The notes: generated by a model not told the origin, from the sequence alone. Shown: positions 25,753 to 34,771, counted from the first letter of the stretch. The stretch is DNA of 64,000 bases from an uncultured Lentibacter sp. (GCF_937123735.1 NZ_CAKZKL010000028.1:248001-312000), one strand, 5' to 3'. A program made the numbers and translations.

Positions 25753-26961
25753 ATGAGTAGGCTTTTTTCACTTTTTGTTCTGTGGCTGGCGCTTGCGGGC
25801 GTTGCCCCGGCGCTGGGCCAAAGTCTGAGCGGGCTGGCGCGTGTGCTTCCCGCGCAAAGCGGCTTTGTGGCTGCGGGCCAGGAGCTGCGCTTCACGCTGG
25901 AGCTGAGCCAGCCGGTGGCATACCGGGTCTACACCCTGGCTGCGCCGCCCCGCCTTGTCATCGACTTTCGCGAGGTGGACTGGTCGGGGCTGTCTGACAC
26001 CGACATCCGCCCCGCCAAAGGGATTGCCGCCCTGCGCTTTGGCGGCTTTCGCCCCGGCTGGTCGCGCTTGGTGGCTGATCTGGAGGCCCCTTTTGCGCTT
26101 GTGAGCGCCCAGATGAGCCGCACCGATCAGACAGGGCAAGCCACATTGGACATCACACTGTCACAAACCAGCGCACAAGCCTTTGCCGCCCAATCGGGCC
26201 TGCCCAAAGCCGACAGCTGGCCCGCGCCTGTGGCGGCGCTTCCCGAAAAGCTCAACGACCGTGTGCTGGTGCTGCTCGATCCGGGCCATGGGGGGATTGA
26301 TCCGGGGGCCTCGCGCGGGGGCCACAGCGAAAAAGACCTCATGCTCACCTTTGCGCGTGAGATCGCCGAAGAGCTTGGCCGGCTGGGCACGGTTGATGTG
26401 TTGCTGACGCGCACGGACGACAGCTTTCTCTCGCTCGAGCGCCGCGTTGCCATGGCCCATCAGGCGGGGGCCGATCTGTTCATCTCGCTCCATGCCGATG
26501 CGCTTGCCGAGGGGCGCGCGCATGGGGCCACCGTGCACACATTGGCCGAAGAAGCCAGTGACGAGGCCAGCGCGCTGCTTGCCGAGCGTCACGACCGGGC
26601 AGACCTGCTCTCTGGAATGGACCTGAGTGGGCAGGATGATGTCATTGCCAATGTGCTGCTTGATCTGGCGCGCCAGGAAACGCAGCCCCGCACAGAGCGG
26701 CTGGCGCGCGCGCTGATTGGGGGGCTGGAAAGCCAGGGCGCACCGCTGAACCGCCGGCCATACCGTGCGGCGGCGTTTTCGGTGCTCAAGGCGGCAGATA
26801 TTCCCTCGGTTCTGTTGGAAATCGGCTTTCTGTCAAGTGATCGGGACTTTGCGAATATTATCAACCCGGAGTGGCGGCGGCGCATGGCCGAAGGGCTGCG
26901 CGACGGCATACAAGCCTGGATTCTGGCCGATGAGGCCGTGCGGGGGGCGGTGCGCAAATGA
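25753..26961 (+). CDS. N-acetylmuramoyl-L-alanine amidase (AmiC-like: AMIN + Amidase_3)
   Basis: A 402-residue exported cell-wall hydrolase that splits septal peptidoglycan between MurNAc and the peptide. It has a signal peptide (LFSLFVLWLALAGVAPALG) and an AMIN domain at about 25-140 that targets the septum. The Amidase_3 zinc domain runs from about 170 (VLVLLDPGHGGIDPGASRGGH, with the zinc His in PGHGG) to the end, including DLFISLHADA and the catalytic-type Glu in VLLEIGFLS. It lies upstream of PBP1A, a common pairing in this group. Confidence 0.93.
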   Translation: MSRLFSLFVLWLALAGVAPALGQSLSGLARVLPAQSGFVAAGQELRFTLELSQPVAYRVYTLAAPPRLVIDFREVDWSGLSDTDIRPAKGIAALRFGGFRPGWSRLVADLEAPFALVSAQMSRTDQTGQATLDITLSQTSAQAFAAQSGLPKADSWPAPVAALPEKLNDRVLVLLDPGHGGIDPGASRGGHSEKDLMLTFAREIAEELGRLGTVDVLLTRTDDSFLSLERRVAMAHQAGADLFISLHADALAEGRAHGATVHTLAEEASDEASALLAERHDRADLLSGMDLSGQDDVIANVLLDLARQETQPRTERLARALIGGLESQGAPLNRRPYRAAAFSVLKAADIPSVLLEIGFLSSDRDFANIINPEWRRRMAEGLRDGIQAWILADEAVRGAVRK

Positions 26962-27078
26962 GCCTGATCCGGTCTGACAGGCAAAATTGTGCCGGGGCTC
27001 ACTGTCAGTTGATTTTGACCTCAAGCGCCCTTGCGCGTATAGGGCCTATAGGGCGCAACGGCGCGTCAGGGGAATAAG

Positions 27079-29595
27079 GTGCTGAGATTCTTGTTATCGC
27101 TTCTGGGCGGGCTGTTCAGCCTGCTGACGCTCGGCCTCATGGCTGTGGCGCTCTCCATTGGTGCGATCTTTTATATTTATGGCCGCGATTTGCCGAGCCA
27201 TGAAAGCCTTGCGCAATATCAGCCTGCCACGATCAGCCGGATTTACTCGGGTGAGGGGCGGATGCTGGACGAATTTGCCCGCGAGCGCCGGCTCTTTACC
27301 CCGGCTGATGAAATTCCCGATCTGATAAAACACGCGTTTATCAGCGCGGAAGACAAGAATTTCTACGCCCACCAAGGCTACGACACACGCGGCATTGCCT
27401 CTGCGGCGCTGGATGCGCTGAAGGGAGGCAGTGTGCGCGGGGCTTCAACCATCACCCAGCAGGTTGTGAAGAATTTCCTGCTTTCCGCCGACAGGCGTGC
27501 CGAACGCAAGATCAAGGAAATCATCCTCGCCACGAGGCTGGAAGAAACGCTCAACAAAGAGCGGATCCTTGAGCTGTATCTCAACGAGATCTTTCTGGGG
27601 CAGAATTCTTTTGGTGTCACCGCTGCCGCACAGGCCTATTTTAACAAAACCCTGCGCGAGCTGGCGCCGCATGAAGCGGCCACCTTGGCCTCAATGCCCA
27701 AGGCCCCGGGCCGCTTTCATCCTGTGCGCAACAAGAAACGCGTGCTTCAGCGCCGCAATTTCGTGCTGAAAGAGATGTTTGAGAATGGCTATATCTCCGA
27801 AGCAACCTATCTCTCCGAGCGCGCGCTGCCGCTGCGTTCTGTTCAAAACGGCGATTTTGAACCCTTCAAGAACGGGTTGCCGCCGCGCGACTATTTCACC
27901 GATGAAATCCGCCGCCAGCTGTCCAATGTTTTTGGTGAGGAAGAGTTTTTCTCTGGTGGGATGACCGTGCGCGCCACGATTGACCCCGAAATGCAGAGGC
28001 TTGCCGCCCTGTCTCTGCAACGCCAGCTCGAAGATTATGATCGCAGCCTTGGCCTCTGGCGGGGCACTGGCGCGCGCGTGCCAGAGCAGGCTTTGGCCTC
28101 CGAGGCGGCTTGGCGCGCTGCTCTGGCAGAGGTGACGGTGCCGCGGGACATCCAGCTTGACGGGCCGTGGTTTCCTGCTGTTGTGCTGGAGATTGGCGAG
28201 CGCCAGATGCGGGTCGGAATTGAAGGGGTGCAAGAGAGTGCGGCTGAGCCCTTTGTTGTGCCGCGCAAGGATATAGACTGGGCCAGAGGCAGCTTTTTTG
28301 ACAATTTCAAACTTGGCGATGTGGTGCTGCTGCGCCGGGTGACAACCGGCGAGGACGGCAGCGGTGATTTTGTGCGCTGGAGTTTGCGGCAGGTGCCTGC
28401 GGTGCAGGGCGGCTTCATGGCCATGGATGTGACCACGGGGCGCGTCATGGCCATGCAAGGCGGGTTTTCTTACCAGCATTCTGTCTTTAACCGGGCCACG
28501 CAGGCTCTGCGCCAACCCGGCTCGTCGTTTAAGCCTTTTGTTTATGCCTCAGCGCTTGATAGCGGCTATTCTCCCGCGACCATCGTGGTCGATGCGCCGA
28601 TCGAGATCAACACGCCCCAGGGGCTCTGGCGCCCCAAGAACTCCTCCAACCGCTTTTATGGCCCGACACCTCTGCGCACCGGGATCGAGCAGTCGCGCAA
28701 CCTGATGACCATCCGGCTTGCCGAAGAGGTGGGCATGGATGTCGTGGCCGATTATGCCGAGCGCTTCGGGGTCTATGACCGTATGGGCCGCTTTCTGGCC
28801 AACTCGCTGGGCTCTGAGGAGACCACGCTTTACAAAATGGTCTCGGCCTATGCGATGTTTGCCAACGGGGGCCAACGCGTTGAGCCCACCCTCATCGACC
28901 GCGTGCAGGACCGATATGGCAAAACCCTGTATCGCCATGATGACCGCAACTGCCTTGATTGCGCCGATCCGAGCTTGCCCCGCGCCCAAAGCCCAACCAT
29001 CCTGAACACGCGTGAGCGGGTCATGAATGCGGTCACCGCCTATCAGCTCACCTCGATGATGGCAGGGGTGGTCACCCGCGGCACCGCCAGCGCCCATATC
29101 AACCTCGGAGTGCCCGTGGCCGGCAAGACCGGCACCACGAATGACTCAAAAGATGTTTGGTTCGTCGGCTTCACCAACAACATCGTGGCTGGCTGCTATA
29201 TCGGGTATGACACCCCACGCTCGCTTGGGGCGGGGGCCTCCGGGGGCGGCATGTGCGGCCCTGTGTTCCAGCGCTTTATGGCGCAGGCCGTGCAAAAATA
29301 TGGTGCCGGAAAGTTCCGCGCGCCCAAGGAATGCGAATTCATCAAGATCGACCGGTTCACAGGCGCGCGTTTGTCAGATGACGCCGAAGGCGATGCTGTG
29401 GTGATCGAGTGTTTCCGCGAGGGCGAGCAGATCGAATTTGGCATCACTTTTGATGGGGGGTTTGCCATGGGCGAAAATCTCCCACTCGTGCGAGACACCG
29501 GCACCGCGAAACAGGTCACCACCTCAACAGGCAAAAAAGCCGTCGTGGGCCCCAAGGCCGGCTTTGGCGCGCTCAGCTCAGGCGGGCTCTACTAA
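27079..29595 (+). CDS. mrcA: Penicillin-binding protein 1A, bifunctional
   Basis: An 838-residue class A PBP that polymerises glycan strands and cross-links peptides. A TM anchor lies at about 10-33. The glycosyltransferase domain carries catalytic E91 in SAEDKNFYAHQG, then GASTITQQVVKNF and ERKIKEIILA. An OB-like insert spans about 330-430, and the transpeptidase domain has S482 (SSFK), SRN in EQSRNLMT and K683 (KTGTT). The start is GTG with AGGGGAATAAG upstream. Four short tandem repeats follow the stop. Confidence 0.96.
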   Translation: MLRFLLSLLGGLFSLLTLGLMAVALSIGAIFYIYGRDLPSHESLAQYQPATISRIYSGEGRMLDEFARERRLFTPADEIPDLIKHAFISAEDKNFYAHQGYDTRGIASAALDALKGGSVRGASTITQQVVKNFLLSADRRAERKIKEIILATRLEETLNKERILELYLNEIFLGQNSFGVTAAAQAYFNKTLRELAPHEAATLASMPKAPGRFHPVRNKKRVLQRRNFVLKEMFENGYISEATYLSERALPLRSVQNGDFEPFKNGLPPRDYFTDEIRRQLSNVFGEEEFFSGGMTVRATIDPEMQRLAALSLQRQLEDYDRSLGLWRGTGARVPEQALASEAAWRAALAEVTVPRDIQLDGPWFPAVVLEIGERQMRVGIEGVQESAAEPFVVPRKDIDWARGSFFDNFKLGDVVLLRRVTTGEDGSGDFVRWSLRQVPAVQGGFMAMDVTTGRVMAMQGGFSYQHSVFNRATQALRQPGSSFKPFVYASALDSGYSPATIVVDAPIEINTPQGLWRPKNSSNRFYGPTPLRTGIEQSRNLMTIRLAEEVGMDVVADYAERFGVYDRMGRFLANSLGSEETTLYKMVSAYAMFANGGQRVEPTLIDRVQDRYGKTLYRHDDRNCLDCADPSLPRAQSPTILNTRERVMNAVTAYQLTSMMAGVVTRGTASAHINLGVPVAGKTGTTNDSKDVWFVGFTNNIVAGCYIGYDTPRSLGAGASGGGMCGPVFQRFMAQAVQKYGAGKFRAPKECEFIKIDRFTGARLSDDAEGDAVVIECFREGEQIEFGITFDGGFAMGENLPLVRDTGTAKQVTTSTGKKAVVGPKAGFGALSSGGLY

Positions 29596-29600
29596 TCCTG

Positions 29601-29644
29601 TGAAAGCCCCGTGAAAGCCCCGTGAAAGCCCTGTGAAAGCCTTG
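29601..29644. repeat. Four 11-bp tandem repeats after PBP1A
   Basis: The unit TGAAAGCCCCG occurs four times head to tail (29601, 29612, 29623 and 29634), the last two with one or two changed bases. It fills the first part of the 118-base gap before prfB. It has no coding meaning and is probably a slippage product. Confidence 0.85.
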
Positions 29645-29713
29645 CCCATGCTTGCCGCGCGCCTTGGGCTGGGCTATCAGTCGCCCTAACAGACGTTATT
29701 TCAAGGACACCCC

Positions 29714-30841
29714 ATGCGCGCAGAAATTCAAAGCGTCGTTGCCGAAATTCAAAAATCCCTCGAGTTGCTGGCGCAGCGGATGGACCGCGAGACAGCCGCC
29801 CACCGGCTGGAGGAGTTCAACGCCCGTGTCGAAGACCCGACCCTTTGGGACGATCCGGAAAAAGCCCAGAAACTGATGCGTGAACGTCAGGCCCTGGTTG
29901 ATGCGATGGAGGGCTATGCGCAGATCGCGGCCGAGCTGTCCGACAACATTGAACTGATCGAACTGGGCGAAATGGAAGAGGACGCCGATGTTGTCAGTGA
30001 GGCCGAAAATGCGCTGAAGGCCCTCAAGCAAACGGCCGCCGCCAAAGAGCTTGAGGCGCTTTTGAGCGGTGAGGCCGATGCCAATGACACCTTCTTGGAA
30101 ATCAATTCCGGAGCGGGCGGCACGGAAAGCTGTGATTGGGCCTCCATGCTGGCGCGGATGTATGTCCGCTGGGCCGAGAAAAAGGGCTATAAAGTCGAGC
30201 TTCAATCCGAAAGCGCGGGCGAAGAGGCGGGCATCAAATCTGCCACTTACAAGATCTCGGGCCACAACGCCTACGGCTGGCTCAAGTCTGAGAGCGGCGT
30301 CCACCGGCTCGTGCGCATCAGCCCGTTTGATAGCGCCGCCAAACGCCACACCTCCTTCACCTCCGTTGGGGTCTATCCGGTGGTTGATGACAATATTGAA
30401 ATCGAGGTCAACCCGGCCGACATCCGCATTGATACCTACCGCTCCTCGGGGGCGGGCGGTCAGCATGTAAACACCACAGATTCCGCCGTGCGCATCACCC
30501 ATGCCCCCACCGGCATTGTCGTGACCAGCTCGGAAAAATCCCAGCACCAGAACCGCGATATCGCCATGAAAGCCCTCAAATCGCGCCTCTACCAAATGGA
30601 GCTTGACCGGCGCAACGCAGCCGTCAACGAGATGCATGAAAACAAGGGCGATGCTGGTTGGGGCAACCAGATCCGCTCCTATGTGCTGCAACCCTACCAG
30701 ATGGTCAAAGACCTGCGCACCAATTTTGAAACCTCCGACACCAAAGGTGTGCTCGACGGGGATCTTGACGGCCTCATGGCCGCCACCCTCGCGCTGAATG
30801 TGGCAGGTAAATCGCGCTCCGAAGCCCAAGGCGAGAGCTGA
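29714..30841 (+). CDS. prfB: Peptide chain release factor 2
   Basis: RF2 ends translation at UGA and UAA. The stop-codon-reading SPF tripeptide is at 203-205 (RISPFDS), and the GGQ motif that triggers hydrolysis is at 248-250 (SSGAGGQHVNTT). The gene is one uninterrupted 375-codon frame, so the programmed +1 frameshift used by E. coli prfB is absent. AAGGACA precedes the ATG. Three G/C hairpins follow downstream. Confidence 0.97.
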   Translation: MRAEIQSVVAEIQKSLELLAQRMDRETAAHRLEEFNARVEDPTLWDDPEKAQKLMRERQALVDAMEGYAQIAAELSDNIELIELGEMEEDADVVSEAENALKALKQTAAAKELEALLSGEADANDTFLEINSGAGGTESCDWASMLARMYVRWAEKKGYKVELQSESAGEEAGIKSATYKISGHNAYGWLKSESGVHRLVRISPFDSAAKRHTSFTSVGVYPVVDDNIEIEVNPADIRIDTYRSSGAGGQHVNTTDSAVRITHAPTGIVVTSSEKSQHQNRDIAMKALKSRLYQMELDRRNAAVNEMHENKGDAGWGNQIRSYVLQPYQMVKDLRTNFETSDTKGVLDGDLDGLMAATLALNVAGKSRSEAQGES

Positions 30842-30885
30842 CACCCCCCAAACCGCCCCTACCTTCTTCTGGTCAAAAATACCTC

Positions 30886-30972
30886 GGGGGGTCTGGGGGG
30901 CTGGCCCCCCAGCTTGGCCTTGGGTCTGGGGGGGGCAGCCCCCCAGCGGGTCGCATAAGGCGAAGCCTTATG
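30886..30972. repeat. Triple-hairpin intergenic element, copy 2 of an interspersed repeat
   Basis: Three perfect or near-perfect hairpins lie in the 208-base gap between prfB and the amidase: 30893-30912 (CTGGGGGG/CCCCCCAG), 30926-30946 (CTGGGGGG-type/CCCCCCAG) and 30954-30972 (CATAAGGC-GAA-GCCTTATG). The leading aaaatacctcggggggtctg block matches, in inverted orientation, the element near 15357. The structure could terminate prfB, but no long T-run follows. No gene is visible in the gap. Confidence 0.7.
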
Positions 30973-31049
30973 GGAAAGTTGCAAACAGGCTTGCACCCCG
31001 CCTCAAGGCACAGCACTCTACCTCAAAATTCGACAACAGGGACACGGCC

Positions 31050-32462
31050 ATGAGCGACATCACCGATATGACAGCGCTGGATCAGTCACAGGCCATCGCA
31101 AACGGCCAGCTCAGCGTGGTGGAGCTTATGCAAGCCACTTTGGCGCAGATCGAAAAGACCAACCCCGCGGTCAACGCCATCGTCTCGCTGCGCGACGCCG
31201 ATGATCTCATGGCCGAGGCCCGGGCCCATGACAACGCTCCGCGCAAAGGCTGGCTGCACGGCATTCCCCTTGCGATCAAAGACCTCGCCAATGCCAAGGG
31301 CCTGCCCACCTCCATGGGCAACCCGATGTTTGCCAACACAATCGCGCCGGAAGATGATCTTGTCATCGCGCGGATGCGCGCCGCCGGGGCCATTATCATC
31401 GGCAAGACCAACACACCCGAATGGGGCCTTGGCTCGCATACTTTCAACCCCGTGCACGGGGCCACGCACAACCCCTATGACCTGTCTCGCAGTGCCGGCG
31501 GCTCTTCGGGGGGGGCGGCGGCAGCTCTGGCGGCGCGAATGGTCTCTGTGGCCGATGGGTCCGATATGATGGGCAGCCTGCGCAATCCGGGCGCCTGGAA
31601 CAATGTCTATGGCTTCCGGCCCACCTATGGGCGTGTGCCCTCCGAGCCGAAGGGCGATAGTTTTTTGCATCAATTGGCGACACTTGGGCCTATGGCGCGC
31701 ACGCCGCGGGATATGGCCGCCTTGCTGGACACACAATCCGGGCCCGACCCGCGCCAGCCGCATGGCGCGCGGTATGACCTGACGCTGCCGAGCATCGACA
31801 CGCCGGTCAAAGGCCGTCGGATCGGCTGGTTGGGCGATTGGGGCGGGGCTTTCCCGATGGAAACGGGCTTGCTTTCCCATTCCGAAGCCGCGCTTGCACA
31901 GCTTGAGGCATTGGGCCTCACGGTGGAGCCGGTGGCGGCGCCGTTTTCGGCCGAAGCCATCTGGGACAGCTGGATCACGCTGCGGTCTTGGGCCATCGCG
32001 GGCGGGTTGTCGGTGTTTTATGACGACCCGGCCAAGCGCGACCAGCTCAAGCCGGAGGCGATTTGGGAAATCGAGCGTGGCCGTGCGCTCTCGGCGATGG
32101 ATGTCCATCACGCCTCGGTGAGCCGTTCGCAGTGGTTTGAAGCCTGTGCCGCGCTTTTTGAGCAGTATGACGCGCTCATTCTGCCAACCACCCAGCTCTA
32201 TCCCTTCCCCGTGGAGTGGGTCTATCCGCAAGAGATTGCGGGGCAGGGGATGGACACCTATCACCGCTGGATGCAGATTGTGACGCCTGTTGGATTGCTT
32301 GGCTTGCCCTGTATCAACATCCCCCTGGCGACGGCGGGCAATGGTCTGCCGGCGGGCTTATCCGTCTTTGGCCCAAGGGATGCCGATGCGGCGTTGATGC
32401 AGCTTGGCGCGGCCTGGCATCACGCCTACCAATATAGCGCTCAAAAGCCGCCCCTGGCCTGA
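31050..32462 (+). CDS. Amidase (amidase-signature family)
   Basis: A 470-residue amidase-signature hydrolase. The Ser-cisSer-Lys triad is visible: Lys in PLAIKDLANA, cis-Ser in SAGGSSGGAAAALA and nucleophile Ser in DMMGSLRNPGAW. The substrate is not predictable from sequence; close relatives are often annotated as glutamyl-tRNA amidotransferase A-like, but no gatB or gatC is adjacent, so that role is unlikely. CAGGGA precedes ATG 31050; the longer upstream frame crosses the hairpin element and was rejected. Confidence 0.9.
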   Translation: MSDITDMTALDQSQAIANGQLSVVELMQATLAQIEKTNPAVNAIVSLRDADDLMAEARAHDNAPRKGWLHGIPLAIKDLANAKGLPTSMGNPMFANTIAPEDDLVIARMRAAGAIIIGKTNTPEWGLGSHTFNPVHGATHNPYDLSRSAGGSSGGAAAALAARMVSVADGSDMMGSLRNPGAWNNVYGFRPTYGRVPSEPKGDSFLHQLATLGPMARTPRDMAALLDTQSGPDPRQPHGARYDLTLPSIDTPVKGRRIGWLGDWGGAFPMETGLLSHSEAALAQLEALGLTVEPVAAPFSAEAIWDSWITLRSWAIAGGLSVFYDDPAKRDQLKPEAIWEIERGRALSAMDVHHASVSRSQWFEACAALFEQYDALILPTTQLYPFPVEWVYPQEIAGQGMDTYHRWMQIVTPVGLLGLPCINIPLATAGNGLPAGLSVFGPRDADAALMQLGAAWHHAYQYSAQKPPLA

Positions 32463-32477
32463 TGTGTGGAAGGGTGT

Positions 32478-32513
32478 CCATACAGCCTGCCATACAGGCA
32501 GCCATACAGCCGG
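32478..32513. repeat. Three 12-bp tandem repeats after the amidase
   Basis: CCATACAGCCTG, CCATACAGGCAG and CCATACAGCCGG follow each other without gap. A further imperfect inverted repeat (AAAGATG at 32527-32533, CATCTTT at 32545-32551) lies downstream. Together they occupy most of the 141-base gap and may end the amidase transcript. Confidence 0.75.
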
Positions 32514-32603
32514 CCCTACGCCCTCAAAAGATGATTTGAACAAACATCTTTGAGCCGCTCCCCTGAGCGCCTTACACTGGCAAAAAAGGGAAGGAGAGGG
32601 CCT

Positions 32604-33380
32604 ATGAATGGCGAAAACCTGGGGGCCGCAAACCTGGGGCCCGTGACATTTTCTGACATGAAATCAGCGCTTTACAAAGGGTGGTGCGATATGCGGCGCG
32701 CCCCGCTCTATGGCGCTGTGGTGGCGTCGATCTGCGTGGCTTTTGGCGTTCTGCTCGCCGCCGTCACTCTGGCAAGCGGCCAGAGCTACTGGCTTGTCTT
32801 TGCCGCCGTCGGCTTCCCGCTGTTCGGCCCGTTCACAGCTGTGGCGCTCTATGAAACCAGTCGCCGCTTGGAGGCAGAAGAAGCCCTTGTTTTTACAGAA
32901 ATTTTTGGCCTCGTTTTGCATCAGGCCCGGCGCCAATTGCCCTCGCTTTGCACCATTATTCTGATGGTCTTCCTATTCTGGTTCTTCATTGCGCATATGA
33001 TTTTTGCGCTCTTCATGGGGCTGTCCACCATGACCAATGTGTCCAGCTCTCTTGAAATCTATCTCAGCCCCAACGGCCTCACAATGCTGGCTGTGGGCAG
33101 CGCTGTTGGCGCGCTCTTTGCGCTCTTGTTGTTCATGATCACAGTCTTCGCACTGCCGATGCTTCTGGAGCGGGAAGTGGACTTTGTAACGGCGATGATC
33201 ACCAGCTTTGCAGCGGTGCAGAACAACTTGATTTTAATGGCTTTTTGGGGCGCTCTGATCGCGGTGAGCACCTTTGCGGCTTTGCTGCCGCTCTTTTTGG
33301 GGCTCTATATCGTGTTGCCCTTGTTTGGCCATGCCAGCTGGCACCTTTACCGCGCTGCGCAGGCGCGCAGCGGCTCTTAA
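32604..33380 (+). CDS. DUF2189 domain-containing membrane protein
   Basis: A 258-residue inner-membrane protein with about six TM helices (first near residue 37, VVASICVAFGVLLAAVTL; last near 225, ALIAVSTFAALLPLFLGLYIVLPL). The overall layout, with the conserved GPFTAVALYETSRRLE segment and closing GHASWHLYRA, fits DUF2189. The function is unknown. AAGGGAAGGAGAGGG gives a strong ribosome binding site for ATG 32604. Its stop overlaps the convergent XRE regulator stop by four bases. Confidence 0.85.
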   Translation: MNGENLGAANLGPVTFSDMKSALYKGWCDMRRAPLYGAVVASICVAFGVLLAAVTLASGQSYWLVFAAVGFPLFGPFTAVALYETSRRLEAEEALVFTEIFGLVLHQARRQLPSLCTIILMVFLFWFFIAHMIFALFMGLSTMTNVSSSLEIYLSPNGLTMLAVGSAVGALFALLLFMITVFALPMLLEREVDFVTAMITSFAAVQNNLILMAFWGALIAVSTFAALLPLFLGLYIVLPLFGHASWHLYRAAQARSGS

Positions 33381-34192
33381 CGAAAGGGCTCGCCCGCGCG
33401 CATGAGGCGGGCGTGATAGCCGGGCAGCTGGTCAGCGTTGCAAAACCCGACATCACGCGCCATGTGGCGCGCCGCGCGCCAGCCGCCGTGGACATGTTCC
33501 ACCACAAAGCGGACAACCCGTTGCCCTGACAGGCTTTCTGTGACGGTCCTTGTTGCGTAGCCCTCCCAGTAATTGTTGTGAAACGAGGGCACGCGGGCCA
33601 GAAAACTATAGGAGCAAGTGGTGGCACCATGCCGGGCCGCAAGAATGGCAAGCCCATGTTCTTGCTTGAGAATAATGCCACGAAACTCGCGGTTGTAGGG
33701 GCTGGCAGACAGGCCCTGATCGGTCATGGCATCGGGCAGTTCGTAGCCGCGCATGAAGGTGCGCCCATCACTGCGCAGGATAAAAAACAGCCCGACAACA
33801 TAGCGGTTTTCCTCGACAAAACTGGGCCGGCTGAAGCGGTAAAACCCGTCCGGAAGCTCGTGTTGCGAAATGCTTTCTATCGTTTTGCCAAGGTAACCTT
33901 GCACCATCGGATGGGTGAAAAGCGCGCTGTTTGATTTGGAAATGGTTTCCACAGGTTCAAGCAAAATGCGGGCATCTACATCAAAGAACAGGCAAATTCT
34001 GTGCAAGACATCCGGTCTTGGAAAGCTCTCGCCGGCCAGATAGCGGTTGAATTGCGTGCGGTTGATCCCGAGCTTGCGACAGAGCCCCGCAACGGAGGGG
34101 TAACGCGATGCTAACTTTCTCAAATTAGCACCAAATACACTTCTGAGTTGCGCGGGATCGACCTCATTTTCTGGTTTGAATTTGGCGGGCAA
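33377..34192 (-). CDS. XRE-type helix-turn-helix regulator with a large C-terminal domain
   Basis: A 271-residue DNA-binding protein. The HTH is at about 18-70: VFGANLRKLASRYPSVAGLCRKLGI, then NRTQFNRYLAGESFPRPDVL. The C-terminal 200 residues are unlike a peptidase S24 or sugar-binding domain; they contain beta-rich segments (YFRFSRPSF-type and FFILRSDGRTFMRGYELP), and I do not recognise the fold. It is divergent from the orphan gene at 34433 across a palindrome-rich gap, so it may regulate itself and that gene. Confidence 0.82.
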   Translation of the reverse strand: MPAKFKPENEVDPAQLRSVFGANLRKLASRYPSVAGLCRKLGINRTQFNRYLAGESFPRPDVLHRICLFFDVDARILLEPVETISKSNSALFTHPMVQGYLGKTIESISQHELPDGFYRFSRPSFVEENRYVVGLFFILRSDGRTFMRGYELPDAMTDQGLSASPYNREFRGIILKQEHGLAILAARHGATTCSYSFLARVPSFHNNYWEGYATRTVTESLSGQRVVRFVVEHVHGGWRAARHMARDVGFCNADQLPGYHARLMRAGEPFR

Positions 34193-34288
34193 AACGCAAT
34201 CTCTCTACATGACTTTTGACTCGATTCTCATCTTAAGAGTGTTTTTGGAGAATGGTAACAGCTAGAAAGTGGATTTTGATGCGGCCTT

Positions 34289-34315
34289 GCGTCTTTAGAG
34301 ACGCTAATTAGCGTC
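34289..34315. promoter_or_regulatory. Overlapping inverted repeats in the XRE/orphan gap
   Basis: GCGTCT-TTAG-AGACGC (34289-34304) overlaps a 16-bp perfect palindrome GACGCTAATTAGCGTC (34300-34315). The shared GCGTC/GACGC half-site therefore appears three times in 27 bases. It lies in an AT-rich 240-base gap with diverging genes, an arrangement typical of an operator. Confidence 0.6.
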
Positions 34316-34344
34316 AATTGAGCCTCTCAGTGTCACAATTCTGG

Positions 34345-34359
34345 ACAGTGCGTCACTGT
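34345..34359. promoter_or_regulatory. ACAGTG-CGT-CACTGT inverted repeat
   Basis: A perfect 6-bp inverted repeat with a three-base spacer, 74 bases before the orphan gene. It differs in sequence from the GCGTC repeat cluster just upstream, so two factors or a promoter-proximal hairpin are possible. Confidence 0.5.
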
Positions 34360-34432
34360 TTGGGGAATGGTGTTCTGATGTTTTTCTATTAAAATTTTAT
34401 GTATTGGTGATGAGTGTGGAGTTGAAACCAGT

Positions 34433-34771
34433 ATGTATGGCGTGGTTCTCTGGAGCGATCAAAAGGATCAGAAGGCTGTGATCTGGTGTGAAGATCACGG
34501 GGATTTGGCGTTTTACGGTGGAGGGGGCACATCGCTGTTTGACGGCCGCTCTCTGGATGCCGGTGATCTTGTTCAATTCAGCGTGCAAGACGGAGTGCCA
34601 ATGCGGCGCGCCGAAAACCCTGAGCTTGTGGCTGTGCAACATTCTCCGGCACTTGCGCGTCGCCTCATTGACGCGGTCGGGACGGGCCGAAATTTGCAAA
34701 AAGTGGCCGGCCAAACGGGCGGCTCTGAGGAAAGCACAATTGTGCCTTTTGTGCAGCATTGCCCTGCGTGA
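34433..34771 (+). CDS. Small protein of unknown function
   Basis: A 112-residue acidic protein I do not recognise as a named family. It opens with MYGVVLWSDQKDQKAVIWCE, then DHGDLAFYGGGG and DLVQFSVQDGVPMRRAENP. The N-terminal half reads as alternating beta strands with a fold-back like cold-shock or OB-type domains, but no RNP motif is present. A GGAG lies 13 bases before the ATG. It is divergent from the XRE regulator. Confidence 0.65.
   Translation: MYGVVLWSDQKDQKAVIWCEDHGDLAFYGGGGTSLFDGRSLDAGDLVQFSVQDGVPMRRAENPELVAVQHSPALARRLIDAVGTGRNLQKVAGQTGGSEESTIVPFVQHCPA

Noticed and set aside
29601..29644. CRISPR array
   Set aside because: The 11-bp units are contiguous with no spacers; the 12-bp units at 32478 are also contiguous.
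29714..29800. Programmed frameshift in prfB
   Set aside because: The frame is continuous through the region that holds the in-frame UGA in E. coli prfB, and no shift-prone CUU-UGA is present.
31050..32462. Glutamyl-tRNA amidotransferase subunit A (gatA)
   Set aside because: The amidase signature is shared, but there is no gatB or gatC near and the flanks of the nucleophile (DMMGSLRNPGAW) differ from GatA (typically GGSIRQPA).
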